Part shown: piece after piece, positions 1-8,556 of the stretch
Layout of the letters: each line of letters opens with the position of its first letter
How positions within the stretch are numbered: the first letter of the stretch is position 1
Assembly: GCA_030648295.1 (NCBI GenBank)
Contig: JAUSID010000132.1
Span: 38,922 to 102,921, forward strand
DNA: 64,000 nt
Direction of reading: 5' to 3'
Origin: Opitutaceae bacterium
GTDB taxonomy: Bacteria; Verrucomicrobiota; Verrucomicrobiia; Opitutales; Opitutaceae
The notes under the pieces: model-generated
What the model saw: only the letters and a program-made list of their open reading frames with translations
What the model was told of the DNA's origin: nothing
Database searches by the model: none
Position numbers and translations under genes: made by a program

Positions 1-2218
1 TGAGATGCTCCGGGCCGATCTGACGCAGCGAACGGGAGGCGGCTTCGACGCCGTCCGCGAGCGAGATGATGGCGCTCTCCTTGAACTGCGGCTTCGGCCC
101 GTCGTAGCGGAACGTTTCCTCCTTCGGGGGCGGAATGGGTGGCGTCGAGCCCGGCGGCTTCAGCGGTTCGATGTTCGCAATCTTGGCCGGCACCGCGGCC
201 GGGAACGGCGTCCGCGACTGGTCGATCGCGCGCTGATAAAAGTAGCGGACGAGCGTCGTGCCATGATGCTGCTGGATCACATCCACCACCGCCCGGGGCA
301 AATTATGCTTCTGGGCCAGTTCCGCGCCATCGGTGACGTGCTGCTTGATGATTCGCGCCGATTCCGCCGGATCGAGGTGATCGTGCGGGCTGCCGCGCTC
401 GCGCAGGTTCTCGACGAAGTACTGGGCGTTCGCGGTTTTGCCGACGTCGTGGAAAAGCGCGCAGACGCGCGCCACGAGCGGGTTCGCGCCGATCGCGTTG
501 GCCGCATTTTCTGAAAGCTGCGCGACCACCAGCGAATGGTGATAGGTGCCGGGCGCCTCCAGCTGCATGTGTCGCAGCAGGGGGTGTTTGTAATCCGTGA
601 GTTCGAGCAGCGTGATGTCAGTCGTGCGTTTGAACAGCGACTCGAGGATCGGCAGCAGCCCCACGACGAGCACGCCGGTGAGCACGCCCGTGCCGAGCCC
701 GGCGGCCATCTGCCGCCACAGCGTGTCGAATGGCGTCTGGTCGACGAACCCAATCAGCGCCGCAAAGGCCGCCACCGTGAGTCCGCCCGCACCCGCGGCT
801 CGCACGAGCCGTCCGCGCCGGCGGGCATCGCGGCCGAAGAAAATCGCGACCAGCGAGGCGAGGAACGTCAGCACGAGCAGATCGAGCCGGTTGCCGTAGA
901 TGACACCGGTGAAAATCGAGATCAAAAGCGCCATGAAAATGCCGGAGCCGGCATCAATCAGGATGGCGACGATCAGCGGCGCAAAGGCGGTCGGTGCAAC
1001 GTACGGCAGGGTCGATGCCCAGGAACCGTCGCGCATGAAGAACTCGGCCCCGCCGAGAGAGTAATTCGCGCGCACGAGCGCGAGATTCACGATGACAACA
1101 AGCGCGAGCAGCCCGCAGCGAACATTGCTGCGCAGGGTTTCCGGGTCCTCGATCCGAATATAGAGCAGCGAGGCGAGCACCATCGCCAGCACCAGCAGTA
1201 CGCGGCGGAACAATGTCTGCCCCTCGTGGACCTCGGTGTCGCCGTGCGCGCGCAGGAACTGCCGGTGCGCCATCAGCATCTCGTATTGTTCCGGCGACAC
1301 GCGATCGCCGGGCTCGATGATCGTCTGGCCGCGGACAACTTTGACCATCACGGGCTTCACCGATTGCATGGCGCTCGATTGCCGTGCCTCGGTCGCCTTG
1401 CGATCGAACACCACATTCGCCGTCACGCCGTAGCGGAAAAGCCGGAAGACCGCCTGCGCCGCCTGGCGCGGCACCTGGTCGGTGGCGAGGCTGACGCGCA
1501 GCAGCGTGAGCGCGTCCTCCAACGACTGCACCGCGCGCTGGGTGACGGTGCCATTCGCACGCGCAATTTGGAACACCACTGCACTTCCGGGGGTGATGCC
1601 GCTCAATGCGGAATCGGTGACGCCCTGCGCGTAGATGTCGCGCAACGTCGCGAGACCGTTGTCAAACAATGCGGTGCGGGTCCGCGCATCGCCGATCGTG
1701 AGCACCGCCGCGACATCCTCCACCGTGGCGTGGTAGGGGCCATGCGAATTGAACGTGTCAGCAATGGCGGCCAGGTCGTTGCGCCGCGCGAGGAGGGTCG
1801 CGCCATCCGGCTCGACCGGGGCTGACTTTTCGAACGCGGCGAGCTGCGCGAGCAGCATGCGCGCGGCGGCCTCGAAGCGACGCAGCGGCTCGTTGTCGAG
1901 ACGGTAGACCGGGGGAACGCGGCCAAGAAATTGCTCGCGCGCCGCGCGGGTGCGTTCCGCGCTTTCATACTTGAATGAGACCAGCGCCGGCACGCGGGCG
2001 GTGGCGACCTGGTTCAATTGCACCGGAACGTTGATGGTGCTCAGGCCCGCCGAGCTGATGAGGACAATGGCCGAGACCGTGACGATGAAGATCAGCGCGC
2101 CGATGACCGGACTTCGCTCCATGAACTCGCTCATCGCGGACTGCTTCTGGTTGCCGCGACCCGACCGGCGGGCACCGAGGCCGCCGACGAGAAGCTTGAG
2201 CTGGTTACGGACGGACAT
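1..2218 (-). CDS. 7TM-HD cyclic-dinucleotide phosphodiesterase, PgpH/YqfF family (3' end outside window)
   Basis: Membrane HD-domain hydrolase. Family members (PgpH) degrade cyclic di-AMP, and the extracellular 7TMR-HDED domain sits between the first TM helix and the 7TM block. Read from ATG at 2218, the N-terminus is short and basic, followed by one hydrophobic helix (SPVIGALIFIVTVSAIVLI) and a long soluble region containing FKYESAERTRAAREQF, typical of the family. Near 520-575 the frame reads EAPGTYHHSLVVAQL, and near 440-460 it reads FHDVGKTANAQYF, the HD metal-binding signature. The frame is open to the window edge, so the last part of the HD domain is missing. It lies just downstream of phoH on the same strand; phoH, yqfF and ybeY often cluster, so ybeY is expected just outside the window. 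Family assignment is secure; the substrate is inferred. Confidence 0.9.
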   Translation of the reverse strand, partial: MSVRNQLKLLVGGLGARRSGRGNQKQSAMSEFMERSPVIGALIFIVTVSAIVLISSAGLSTINVPVQLNQVATARVPALVSFKYESAERTRAAREQFLGRVPPVYRLDNEPLRRFEAAARMLLAQLAAFEKSAPVEPDGATLLARRNDLAAIADTFNSHGPYHATVEDVAAVLTIGDARTRTALFDNGLATLRDIYAQGVTDSALSGITPGSAVVFQIARANGTVTQRAVQSLEDALTLLRVSLATDQVPRQAAQAVFRLFRYGVTANVVFDRKATEARQSSAMQSVKPVMVKVVRGQTIIEPGDRVSPEQYEMLMAHRQFLRAHGDTEVHEGQTLFRRVLLVLAMVLASLLYIRIEDPETLRSNVRCGLLALVVIVNLALVRANYSLGGAEFFMRDGSWASTLPYVAPTAFAPLIVAILIDAGSGIFMALLISIFTGVIYGNRLDLLVLTFLASLVAIFFGRDARRRGRLVRAAGAGGLTVAAFAALIGFVDQTPFDTLWRQMAAGLGTGVLTGVLVVGLLPILESLFKRTTDITLLELTDYKHPLLRHMQLEAPGTYHHSLVVAQLSENAANAIGANPLVARVCALFHDVGKTANAQYFVENLRERGSPHDHLDPAESARIIKQHVTDGAELAQKHNLPRAVVDVIQQHHGTTLVRYFYQRAIDQSRTPFPAAVPAKIANIEPLKPPGSTPPIPPPKEETFRYDGPKPQFKESAIISLADGVEAASRSLRQIGPEHL

Positions 2219-2321
2219 GGCGGCGACAGGAGCGCGCACTATTCCCGTACAACGGATCGTCGGCAAGACATCACCGCGTCTTGCTCCCGCCCCGACGCGT
2301 TAAGGTGCAGAGCCGCAACGC

Positions 2322-3305
2322 TCACGGTTTTTCCTCCCCGTCATCTTCGGTTGGCGGGTTCCGGTACGCATCGTACGCCTCGATGATTTTGGCGACCAGC
2401 GGATGACGAACGACATCCGCGCCGCTGAAGGTGTGAAAATCGATTCCGGGGATGTCCGCGAGGATGTGCCGGACCTCGAGCAGCCCGCTGCGTTTCGCGC
2501 GAGGGAGATCGATTTGAGTGATGTCGCCAGTGATCACCATTCGCGACTCCTCGCCGAGCCGGGTGAGGAACATCATCATCTGCTCCGGCGTCGTGTTCTG
2601 CGCCTCGTCGAGGACGACAAATGCGTGCGAGAGGGTGCGGCCGCGCATGTAGGCCAGCGGCGCGATTTCGAGGATGCCCTTTTCGGTCAGCCGCGCGACG
2701 TCCTCGCTGTCGAGCATGTCGTGCAGCGCATCGTAGAGGGGCCGCAGATACGGCAGGATTTTTTCGCGCAGGTCACCGGGCAGAAAACCGAGCGCCTCGC
2801 CCGCCTCGACGGCCGGCCGCGTCAGGATCACGCGCTCGACCTCGTTTTTCAGCAGGGCATTAATGGCCGCCGCCATTGCGAGGTAGGTTTTCCCGGTGCC
2901 GGCCGGGCCGATGCCGAACACGACGGGGTGGGCGAGCATCGACTGGAGATACATTTTCTGGCCGAGCGTTTTCGGCACGATCGTTTTCCGGTTCGTGGCG
3001 ATGACCAGCGGCTGGTCGAGCAGCGTGCTGAGCTCGGGGCCCTCGCCGCGGATGAACGCGTCCGCGATCCGGTGGAAATCCGGGGTGCGGATGGTCATGC
3101 CCTGCGAACGCGCCTTGTCGAGGAACGCGAACAGTCCCTCGGCCTTGGCGAATGGCTCGCCACTGCCCTCGATTTTCAGCCAGTCCTCGCGCGTGGTGAC
3201 CTTCACGCCGAGTGCCCGCTCGACGTGCATCAGGTTGTCCTCGCGGCCGGCATACAGCGAGCTGGCGTGCCGCGGACTTGGGAAATGGAGCGTTTTGGTG
3301 GGCAT
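2322..3305 (-). CDS. phoH: PhoH-family P-loop ATPase
   Basis: Cytoplasmic PhoH/YbeZ-like ATPase of 327 residues, the usual length. An N-terminal KH-like region (about 25-75) precedes the P-loop domain. Walker A is GPAGTGKT at residues 133-140 and Walker B is VLDEAQN at 231-237, followed by MMMFLTRLGEESRMVITGD with the sensor region. Family members are linked to RNA metabolism and ribosome quality control through YbeY. The start at 3305 is the first ATG of the frame and gives the expected N-terminus. The gene is followed after about 100 bases by the HD phosphodiesterase on the same strand, the common conserved order. Despite its name there is no sign here that it belongs to the phosphate-acquisition genes at 26-62 kb. 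Confidence 0.93.
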   Translation of the reverse strand: MPTKTLHFPSPRHASSLYAGREDNLMHVERALGVKVTTREDWLKIEGSGEPFAKAEGLFAFLDKARSQGMTIRTPDFHRIADAFIRGEGPELSTLLDQPLVIATNRKTIVPKTLGQKMYLQSMLAHPVVFGIGPAGTGKTYLAMAAAINALLKNEVERVILTRPAVEAGEALGFLPGDLREKILPYLRPLYDALHDMLDSEDVARLTEKGILEIAPLAYMRGRTLSHAFVVLDEAQNTTPEQMMMFLTRLGEESRMVITGDITQIDLPRAKRSGLLEVRHILADIPGIDFHTFSGADVVRHPLVAKIIEAYDAYRNPPTEDDGEEKP

Positions 3306-3385
3306 GGGCCTCGATTAGCCGGCGCGTTTCCCAACGCGGCACCGCGGCCGCAACCAAAGGGCGTACACCTCGGACGGCGATTCGG

Positions 3386-3409
3386 CGAAACGCTCGCGCG
3401 TTCCGCTAC
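3386..3409. repeat. Single GTAG-type REP palindrome
   Basis: One imperfect palindrome, CGAAACGC-tcgc-GCGTTCCG followed by CTAC, the minus-strand form of GTAG + CGGAACGC-n4-GCGTTTCG. It lies between phoH and the HIT gene. The same unit recurs near 8.3, 22.8, 30.0, 33.7 and 63.9 kb. Confidence 0.75.
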
Positions 3410-3487
3410 GGAAGTCGTTTCCGACCGACGGAAAGCGCCCATTTGCCATTCGCGCCGGATCGCCCCGAGACGCTGTTTCGGCCATGC

Positions 3488-3991
3488 TCATGGGGCTTTC
3501 GTCAATTTCGCCGCCGCCGCATTTAACTTTTCCCACGTGGCTTCGAGCGACTGGGGCAGAATCCGCGTCTGCCCAATCACGGGCATGAAGTTATTGTCGC
3601 CGTTCCACCGCGGCACGATGTGGCCGTGCAGGTGTGGAATGCTGCCGCCGGCAACCGCCTGGCCGAGATTGAACCCGATGTTGAATCCCTCCGGCCGGAG
3701 CGCCTCCCGGAGAATGCGTTGGGCCACCAGGATTTCCTCGAAAAGATCGGTGCGCTCGGTGACCTCGAGCTGATCGAGTTCCGTGACTTCCCGGAAAGGC
3801 ACGGCCAGCAGGTGGCCCGGATTGTAAGGAAAACGGTTCAGGATCAGGTAAGACAGCTTCGAGCGGTGAACGATCAGCGCCGTGCGATCATCGCCGAGCG
3901 CGGGCAGTTCCGTGAAGGGCCGCTTCATCGCCGCGGGATACCGCGGGGCTTCGATGTATTCCATGCGCCAATAGGCGTGAAGCTGCTGCAT
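3488..3991 (-). CDS. HIT-domain nucleotide hydrolase/phosphorylase
   Basis: Small cytoplasmic histidine-triad protein of 167 residues. The catalytic triad is seen as H120-L-H122-G-H124 in PHLHGHIVPRW. The preceding segment FNIGFNLGQAVAGGS is the conserved strand-helix of the Fhit/Ap4A branch, and NRFPYNPGHLLAVPFREV is the usual nucleotide-binding N-terminal part. Members split dinucleoside polyphosphates or nucleotidyl conjugates; the exact substrate cannot be read from sequence. The start at 3991 gives the common MEYIEAP-like N-terminus after nine residues. Monocistronic, same strand as phoH, separated from it by a REP palindrome. Confidence 0.92.
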   Translation of the reverse strand: MQQLHAYWRMEYIEAPRYPAAMKRPFTELPALGDDRTALIVHRSKLSYLILNRFPYNPGHLLAVPFREVTELDQLEVTERTDLFEEILVAQRILREALRPEGFNIGFNLGQAVAGGSIPHLHGHIVPRWNGDNNFMPVIGQTRILPQSLEATWEKLNAAAAKLTKAP

Positions 3992-4427
3992 GAGTTCTTT
4001 GGGCTGCCGGGCCGGAAGAAGAAAAGGGGCGGAGCAAAACCTTCGACGGGAGGAATGTCAAAACCTAGCGGGGCGCCGTTTCATGCAGATCGTAACCGAA
4101 ACGAATCGAATGTATTCCGCCATTGGCGCCCCGTTTGTTTTTGGCGGTGCCATTGGGGCTGGGGTGGCTCAGGGCATGCCGCCCGTGGCGAATCGTTGTG
4201 GCACAGGCAGCCTGCCTGCCGATTTGACCGGGATGAATCAATGAGATGCCTTCCCTGGGAGCGCGGGCGTCTCGCCCGCTATATCCCGATCGGCGGCCGA
4301 AGGCCCGCGACTTCAGAGCCGGCACGCATCGCGATTTTGACGTGTAGTCAGCGGCGGGGAAGCCGCAGCCACTTCGCTGAATTGCCGGCTTGCCTTGGTA
4401 TGACGAGCGTCATGTCATCGCCTCTTC
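3992..4427. other. Intergenic region with one GC-rich hairpin repeat, no gene
   Basis: About 430 bases between divergent HIT and TetR genes. It contains a copy of the repeat beginning GGGAGCGCGGGCGTC at 4257-4279, whose two halves (GCGGGCG and CGCCCGC) pair. Short open frames here have no recognisable protein character and run through repeat sequence, so none is called. The promoters of both neighbours should lie here, but I see no convincing -35/-10 pair. Confidence 0.6.
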
Positions 4428-5054
4428 ATGCGTTATCCGGCTGACCGCAAATCATGCACCCGTCGACGAATCGTCGAGGCGGCCAGCCAGGCTTTCAGGG
4501 AAAAGGGCGTGGCCGAAACCGGTATCGACGAGGTGATGCGTCGGGCGGGTCTCACGCACGGCGGGTTCTATTCGCATTTCGACGACAAGTCGGAACTGGT
4601 GGCCGAAGCGTGCGCGGCCGGATTCGACGCCGCGCTGCCGAACTTGGAGCGAATCACGGCCGCACCGACTCCTTCCGCGCGGGCCCGGCTTTTGATTGAT
4701 AGTTACTTGGGCGTCCGGCATCGCGACAACCGCGCCTCGGGGTGCTTCGTCGTGGCGGTGGGCGCCGACATGGTGCGTTTGCGCGGCCCCGCGCGCACGG
4801 GGTACGCCAGGGGTTTCGCGCGTCACCTCGAACGCCTGAGCGCGGCGCTGCGGCTGAGCCCGAACGAGGCGCTCAATCGCGAGCGTGTCACCCATCTGAT
4901 GAGTTCGCTGGTCGGAGCGCTGTTGTTCTCCCGCGCAATTGACGACCCGGCGGAGAGCATCGCGATGCTGCAAACGATGCGCCGGCGGCTGCGCCGCCAG
5001 TTCTGCCACGACGAATCCGCCGGCGCCGGCAACGATTTTGTCCGCATCCTTTGA
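4428..5054 (+). CDS. TetR/AcrR-family transcriptional regulator
   Basis: 208-residue TetR-type repressor. The N-terminal helix-turn-helix is clear: RRRIVEAASQAFREKGV, then ETGIDEVMRRAGLTHGGFY and SHFDDKSELVAEA (residues about 12-60). The C-terminal half is a helical ligand-binding domain resembling the group with NemR-like C-termini. It is 71 bases upstream of the FabF-like gene on the same strand and might control it, but no operator palindrome was identified. The effector is unknown. Confidence 0.9.
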   Translation: MRYPADRKSCTRRRIVEAASQAFREKGVAETGIDEVMRRAGLTHGGFYSHFDDKSELVAEACAAGFDAALPNLERITAAPTPSARARLLIDSYLGVRHRDNRASGCFVVAVGADMVRLRGPARTGYARGFARHLERLSAALRLSPNEALNRERVTHLMSSLVGALLFSRAIDDPAESIAMLQTMRRRLRRQFCHDESAGAGNDFVRIL

Positions 5055-5125
5055 AAACCGTCGCGCCTTCCGTTCGCTATGGCTTGCTTCCGTGGCCGGT
5101 GGCTGACGGCGTCTAATTTCGTTTC

Positions 5126-6448
5126 ATGACATCAAGCACTCATCCTGTTCGCCGCGTGGTCATCACTGGCCTTGGCGCCGTCACGCCCTGCGGCAACACC
5201 GCGGCGGAAACGTGGGCGTCATTCATCGCGGGCCGCAGCGGCATCGGCCGCATTACCCGCTTCGACGCGACCGGTTGCTCGGCGCAGATCGCCGGCGAAG
5301 TGCGGAATTTCGATCCGGCGCGGGTCCTGCCTGCACCGTTGCGGCCCCGCGGTCCGTCGGGCGACGTGCTCGCGCAGGCGCTCACGTTGAAGGACGTGAA
5401 AAAATTCGGCCGCTTCACGCATCTCGGCGTCGGCGCGGCGGTCGAAGCGTATGCCGATTCTGGACTCGATGCCCACCGCGCCACGTTGCCGGCCGAGCGG
5501 ATGGGTGTGAACCTCGGCGTTGGGTTGGGCGGCCTGCCCGAAATGGAGGCGATGCACGACACCTGGAAGGCGGGCGGTTTTCGAAAGATCTCGCCGTTCT
5601 TCATCATCCAGATTGCGCCCAATCTGCTCGCGGGCCAGGTGAGCGTGCTGCTCGACTTTCGCGGCAGCAACATGAGCGTGGCCTCCGCGTGCGCGACCAG
5701 CGGCCACGCCTTGGGCGAGGGGGGGGCCACCATTGCGCGCGGCGATGCCGACGTGATGATCGCGGGCGGCGCGGAATCCACGGTGACGCCGCTGGCCATC
5801 GGCGCGTTCGCGCAGATGCGCGCGCTCTCCACGCGCAATGATGCACCGGAAAAGGCGTCGCGGCCCTATGATCGCGATCGCGATGGATTCGTGCTGTCCG
5901 AGGGCGCGGTCGTGTTTGTGCTCGAGGAACTGGAGCACGCGCGGCGGCGCGGCGCGCGGATTTACGCCGAATTGCGCGGCTACGGCGCATCGGCCGATGC
6001 GTATCATCTTTCCTCACTCGCGCCCGGCGCCGAAGGCTCGGCGCGATCGATGCGGTCGGCGCTGGCGCGCGCGCGTATGCAGCCGACGGAAGTCGATTAC
6101 GTGTCCGCGCACGCGACGTCCACTCCCGGCGGTGATGGCGAGGAGGCGGCGGCGATCGCGTCCGTCTTCGGCGAAGGCAAGTCGACGCTCCACGTGAGCG
6201 GGGTCAAATCGATGACGGGCCACCTGCTGGGCGCGGCCGGCGCGATGGGCGCGTTCGCCGCGGTGCTGGCGATTCATCACGGAATCATTCCGCCGACCAT
6301 CAATCTGGAAAATATCGATCCCGCCTGTGAGCAGCTGGGGCTGAATTTCACGCCGAACGTGGCGGCGCGTAAGCGCGTCCGCGCCGCGCTCGCCAACAGC
6401 TTTGGCTTCGGCGGCACCAACGCCTCGATCGTGGTTTCCGCCCTGTAG
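5126..6448 (+). CDS. Beta-ketoacyl-ACP synthase II (FabF-like)
   Basis: Condensing enzyme that extends acyl-ACP with malonyl-ACP in fatty-acid or related acyl-chain synthesis. At 440 residues it is slightly longer than typical FabF. The catalytic triad is visible: C189 in SVASACATSGHA, H329 in SAHATSTPGGD and H366 in KSMTGHLLGAAGA, with K361 just before the last. The usual HGTST motif reads HATST. The C-terminal ANSFGFGGTNAS glycine-rich segment is intact. It stands alone: no acpP, fabG or fabD adjoins it, which is unusual for the housekeeping copy and leaves room for a specialised lipid role. The ATG at 5126 gives the standard RRVVITGLGAVTP start. Confidence 0.92.
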   Translation: MTSSTHPVRRVVITGLGAVTPCGNTAAETWASFIAGRSGIGRITRFDATGCSAQIAGEVRNFDPARVLPAPLRPRGPSGDVLAQALTLKDVKKFGRFTHLGVGAAVEAYADSGLDAHRATLPAERMGVNLGVGLGGLPEMEAMHDTWKAGGFRKISPFFIIQIAPNLLAGQVSVLLDFRGSNMSVASACATSGHALGEGGATIARGDADVMIAGGAESTVTPLAIGAFAQMRALSTRNDAPEKASRPYDRDRDGFVLSEGAVVFVLEELEHARRRGARIYAELRGYGASADAYHLSSLAPGAEGSARSMRSALARARMQPTEVDYVSAHATSTPGGDGEEAAAIASVFGEGKSTLHVSGVKSMTGHLLGAAGAMGAFAAVLAIHHGIIPPTINLENIDPACEQLGLNFTPNVAARKRVRAALANSFGFGGTNASIVVSAL

Positions 6449-6795
6449 CCGCAGCGCCGACGAAGGTGGAGCGCGCTGCCCGTTCGACGGGTTCAGGGCC
6501 CTGAGCCTGCCGAAGGGCTCCTCAGCGCGCTTGAACCGTTGAGTCGAAAAAAAGCGGCGTGGGGAGCCTCTCGACCAGCTCGAGGCCTCTCGGTCGATGG
6601 CGCGATTGGCCGTGAGCCTGTCGAACCGGCAAGCCGCTCCACCCAGACCGAACACTTCCGCGTAGCAGCGGAGGTCACGACGCTGGTCCGCTCGGTTCGA
6701 TGGGTCCCAAACCCATTTCAACTGGAATCTTTCCGGACCGCGATCAGGGTAACACTCACCTTTGACTTCAATCGTCCCGCTGCGACAGTGCGCAC
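6449..6795. other. Intergenic region carrying interspersed repeat D
   Basis: No gene seen. At 6570-6629 lies a 60-bp element starting CTCGACCAGCTCGAGGCC and ending near GTGAGCCTGTCGAACC. A near-identical copy is at 25800-25859, and a related short piece is at 6492-6515. The remainder is featureless. Confidence 0.6.
6570..6629 (+). repeat. Interspersed repeat D, copy 1
   Basis: 60-bp unit matching 25800-25859 except for a few substitutions and a variable 6-bp centre. Both contain the palindrome AGCTCGAGG near the left end. A partial relative lies at 28004-28040. Function unknown. Confidence 0.75.
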
Positions 6796-7179
6796 GTGTT
6801 CCACGAAATCAGAAACGTGAAACAGGAACGGGGAGCGGGACGACGCCAATGGTTCGAGGCCGATGGGCTCGAACTCGTGGTGTGGCTCGATCGTGGCCAT
6901 GCCCATCGCGTGTCGGGATTCCAGCTGTGCTACGACCTGGGGCAGGCGGAATATGCGCTGACCTGGCGGGAGGGGAGCGGCTTCGCCCACAGCGTGGTCG
7001 ACACGGGTGACGCCACGCCGCTGAAAAACCAGACGCCGATCCTTACGCCCGAGAATGACGTCCCGTGGGGTGAGATCGCGCGGCGTTTCGACGAACACGC
7101 CGGGACGCTCGAAGACTGGCTGCGTCAGCTGGTTCACGACAAACTCGCGGAACGTGCGGGCGCGAGCGCGGAACGCTGA
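6796..7179 (+). CDS. Conserved hypothetical protein
   Basis: 127-residue soluble protein with no signal peptide or membrane helix. The N-terminal two-thirds look like a beta-rich domain (RRQWFEADGLELVVWLD, GFQLCYDLGQAEYALTW, DTGDATPLKNQTPIL). The tail is a helix (FDEHAGTLEDWLRQLVHDKLAERA). It resembles a small family of uncharacterised bacterial proteins that I recognise only by pattern. Codon use is like that of its neighbours. The exosortase starts about 80 bases downstream on the same strand, so they may be co-transcribed. No function is proposed. Confidence 0.7.
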   Translation: MFHEIRNVKQERGAGRRQWFEADGLELVVWLDRGHAHRVSGFQLCYDLGQAEYALTWREGSGFAHSVVDTGDATPLKNQTPILTPENDVPWGEIARRFDEHAGTLEDWLRQLVHDKLAERAGASAER

Positions 7180-7262
7180 ATTCCATTTTCGTTGCCCGCG
7201 GTCCGTCTCGCGCCCCGTGAAACAGGCTCGCGTTCGGCGGCGCCGGCATTTCGCTCAGTTCG

Positions 7263-8234
7263 ATGTTCGCGGCGTGGCAAAGGTTGCGGGCGGCGATTCC
7301 AGCTCCTTTTCTCGCCGCGCTCGCCCTCTCGCTCGGTTACCTCGCTTTCGTGGCGTGGGATCAATCGCATTGGTGGCGCGTGAAGCAGGACTACACGTTC
7401 GGCTGGCTCGTGCCACTGTTCGTCGCGTTTGTCGTGCACGATCGGTGGCCCAGGATTTGCACCGCGCTTACGCGGGCGGCCGCGGCGGGAAGCCCACGCG
7501 CGGCGGGCTGGCGGAAATGGATCCTGCGCCTGGTGGTCGGCGGGATGCTGGCGTGGGGCATCCTCATGTTTCTGCTCGGCTCGTTCTATCGTGCCGGTGC
7601 CGGCACGTCGCAGCCCGGCACGCTGGCAATCACGCTGGGTGCAATCGGGATCCTGCTCCCGCTGCTCTTCATCAACGCGCCTGATTCGTCTGCGCCCGTG
7701 CCGGCCGGCCTGCGGGCTGACGCCCGCGTGCAGCTGACCGCGCTGTTTCTTTTTCCCGTGCTGGTGTGGCTCGTCTCGGCACCCATGGTTTCGGCCATCG
7801 AGTCGCAGCTCAACCTGGCCCTGCTGCGCCGGGTCGTCGGCGTCGTCGCGTTCGTGTTCGAGGTCCTTGGGCTTCCGATCGAGCAGCAGGGAAACGTGCT
7901 CGCGCTGCCGCGGGGAAATGTCGGCGTCGAGGATGCATGCTCCGGGATTCGATCGCTCACCGGCTGCCTGTTCGCCGGCTCGTTTCTTGCCGCCGTCTTT
8001 CTCGAATCGTGGTGGCGAAAGGCGATGCTGCTCGCCGCGTCGCTGCTGCTCGCGTTTGTGACCAATCTCGCGCGCAGCCTTTTTCTCACCACCTGGGCGT
8101 ATCATCGCGGGCCGGACGCGCTCAGCGGCGCGGTGCATGACATTGCTGGATACGCGGTCCTCGGCCTCACCGTCGCCGGCCTGCTCCTGCTGCTGCCGGT
8201 GCTGAACGGGAAGCCGCCGGTCGAAATTAGATGA
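7263..8234 (+). CDS. Exosortase/archaeosortase-family cysteine transpeptidase
   Basis: Polytopic inner-membrane transpeptidase of 323 residues that, by family, cleaves C-terminal (V)PEP- or VPDSG-CTERM sorting signals on secreted proteins. The catalytic residues are visible: C226 in GVEDACSGIRSL, R271 in TNLARSLFLTTWAY and H292 in SGAVHDIAGYAVL. Roughly eight hydrophobic segments surround them. No cognate CTERM substrate or exopolysaccharide gene was seen in this window. The stop overlaps an ATG (ATGA at 8231-8234), implying a coupled second gene, but that frame collapses after about 30 codons (see the 8231-8329 entry). Start 7263 has no strong ribosome-binding site and is uncertain. Confidence 0.88.
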   Translation: MFAAWQRLRAAIPAPFLAALALSLGYLAFVAWDQSHWWRVKQDYTFGWLVPLFVAFVVHDRWPRICTALTRAAAAGSPRAAGWRKWILRLVVGGMLAWGILMFLLGSFYRAGAGTSQPGTLAITLGAIGILLPLLFINAPDSSAPVPAGLRADARVQLTALFLFPVLVWLVSAPMVSAIESQLNLALLRRVVGVVAFVFEVLGLPIEQQGNVLALPRGNVGVEDACSGIRSLTGCLFAGSFLAAVFLESWWRKAMLLAASLLLAFVTNLARSLFLTTWAYHRGPDALSGAVHDIAGYAVLGLTVAGLLLLLPVLNGKPPVEIR

Positions 8235-8329
8235 CCCATTCAGACTGGCTGCTGGACCGCTACGCCCTCGTTCGTGGGGTTGGCGGTGACAAACCCAGGG
8301 CGCGTCTTCAAACCCGGAGACCGGTGTAG
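8231..8329 (+). pseudogene. Possible truncated exosortase-associated gene
   Basis: ATG overlapping the exosortase stop (ATGA) opens a frame starting MTHSDWLLDRYALVRG. It runs into a REP-containing repeat from about 8290 and stops at 8327-8329 after 32 residues. Exosortase genes are often followed by an overlapping companion gene, so this may be the first codons of a lost one. Too short to identify; it could also be chance. Confidence 0.3.
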
Positions 8330-8420
8330 CGGAAGCCGTGAGGCTTTCGCCCTACCGACGATACCCGCCAGAGGCGGGCAAGCGTTTACCCGCCTTCGGC
8401 GGGCTCACGCGTTCCGCTAC
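8326..8420. repeat. REPIN-like pair of inverted REP units
   Basis: Starts GTAGCGGAAGCCGTGAGG (REP unit with GTAG foot) and ends with the inverse unit CACGCGTTCCGCTAC. Between the arms is a second inverted pair, CCCGCC...GGCGGG, around 8366-8402. Flanks share TCTTCAAAC and TTGAAAACAC with the copy at 22.8 kb, so the mobile unit may extend to about 8287-8452. Confidence 0.75.
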
Positions 8421-8458
8421 GCAGAGTTTCTGAATCGAGGCTTGAAAACACGGCTCAA

Positions 8459-8483
8459 CGAAAATGCCGCGGCGGCATTTTCG
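8459..8483. terminator. Perfect 12-bp hairpin, candidate bidirectional terminator
   Basis: CGAAAATGCCGC, one G, then GCGGCATTTTCG: a perfect inverted repeat with A-rich and T-rich feet. It lies between the exosortase region (plus strand) and the 3' end of the M16 peptidase (minus strand), where a convergent terminator would be expected. Confidence 0.5.
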
Positions 8484-8556
8484 GCCCGTTCGCGCGCAGC
8501 GCGAAATTAGCAGCCCGCCGGGGTGGGCTGTGATTTGCCGGCAGATTATTCTGCGC

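Noticed and set aside
536..1825. Long plus-strand open frame of 429 codons near the window start
   Set aside because: It is antisense to the 7TM-HD gene, is rich in Arg/His/Glu as expected from a reversed high-GC gene, and has no fold-like pattern, whereas the minus strand has clear HD motifs.
3990..4244. 84-codon open frame between HIT and TetR genes
   Set aside because: No domain pattern and no credible start signals; probably non-coding.
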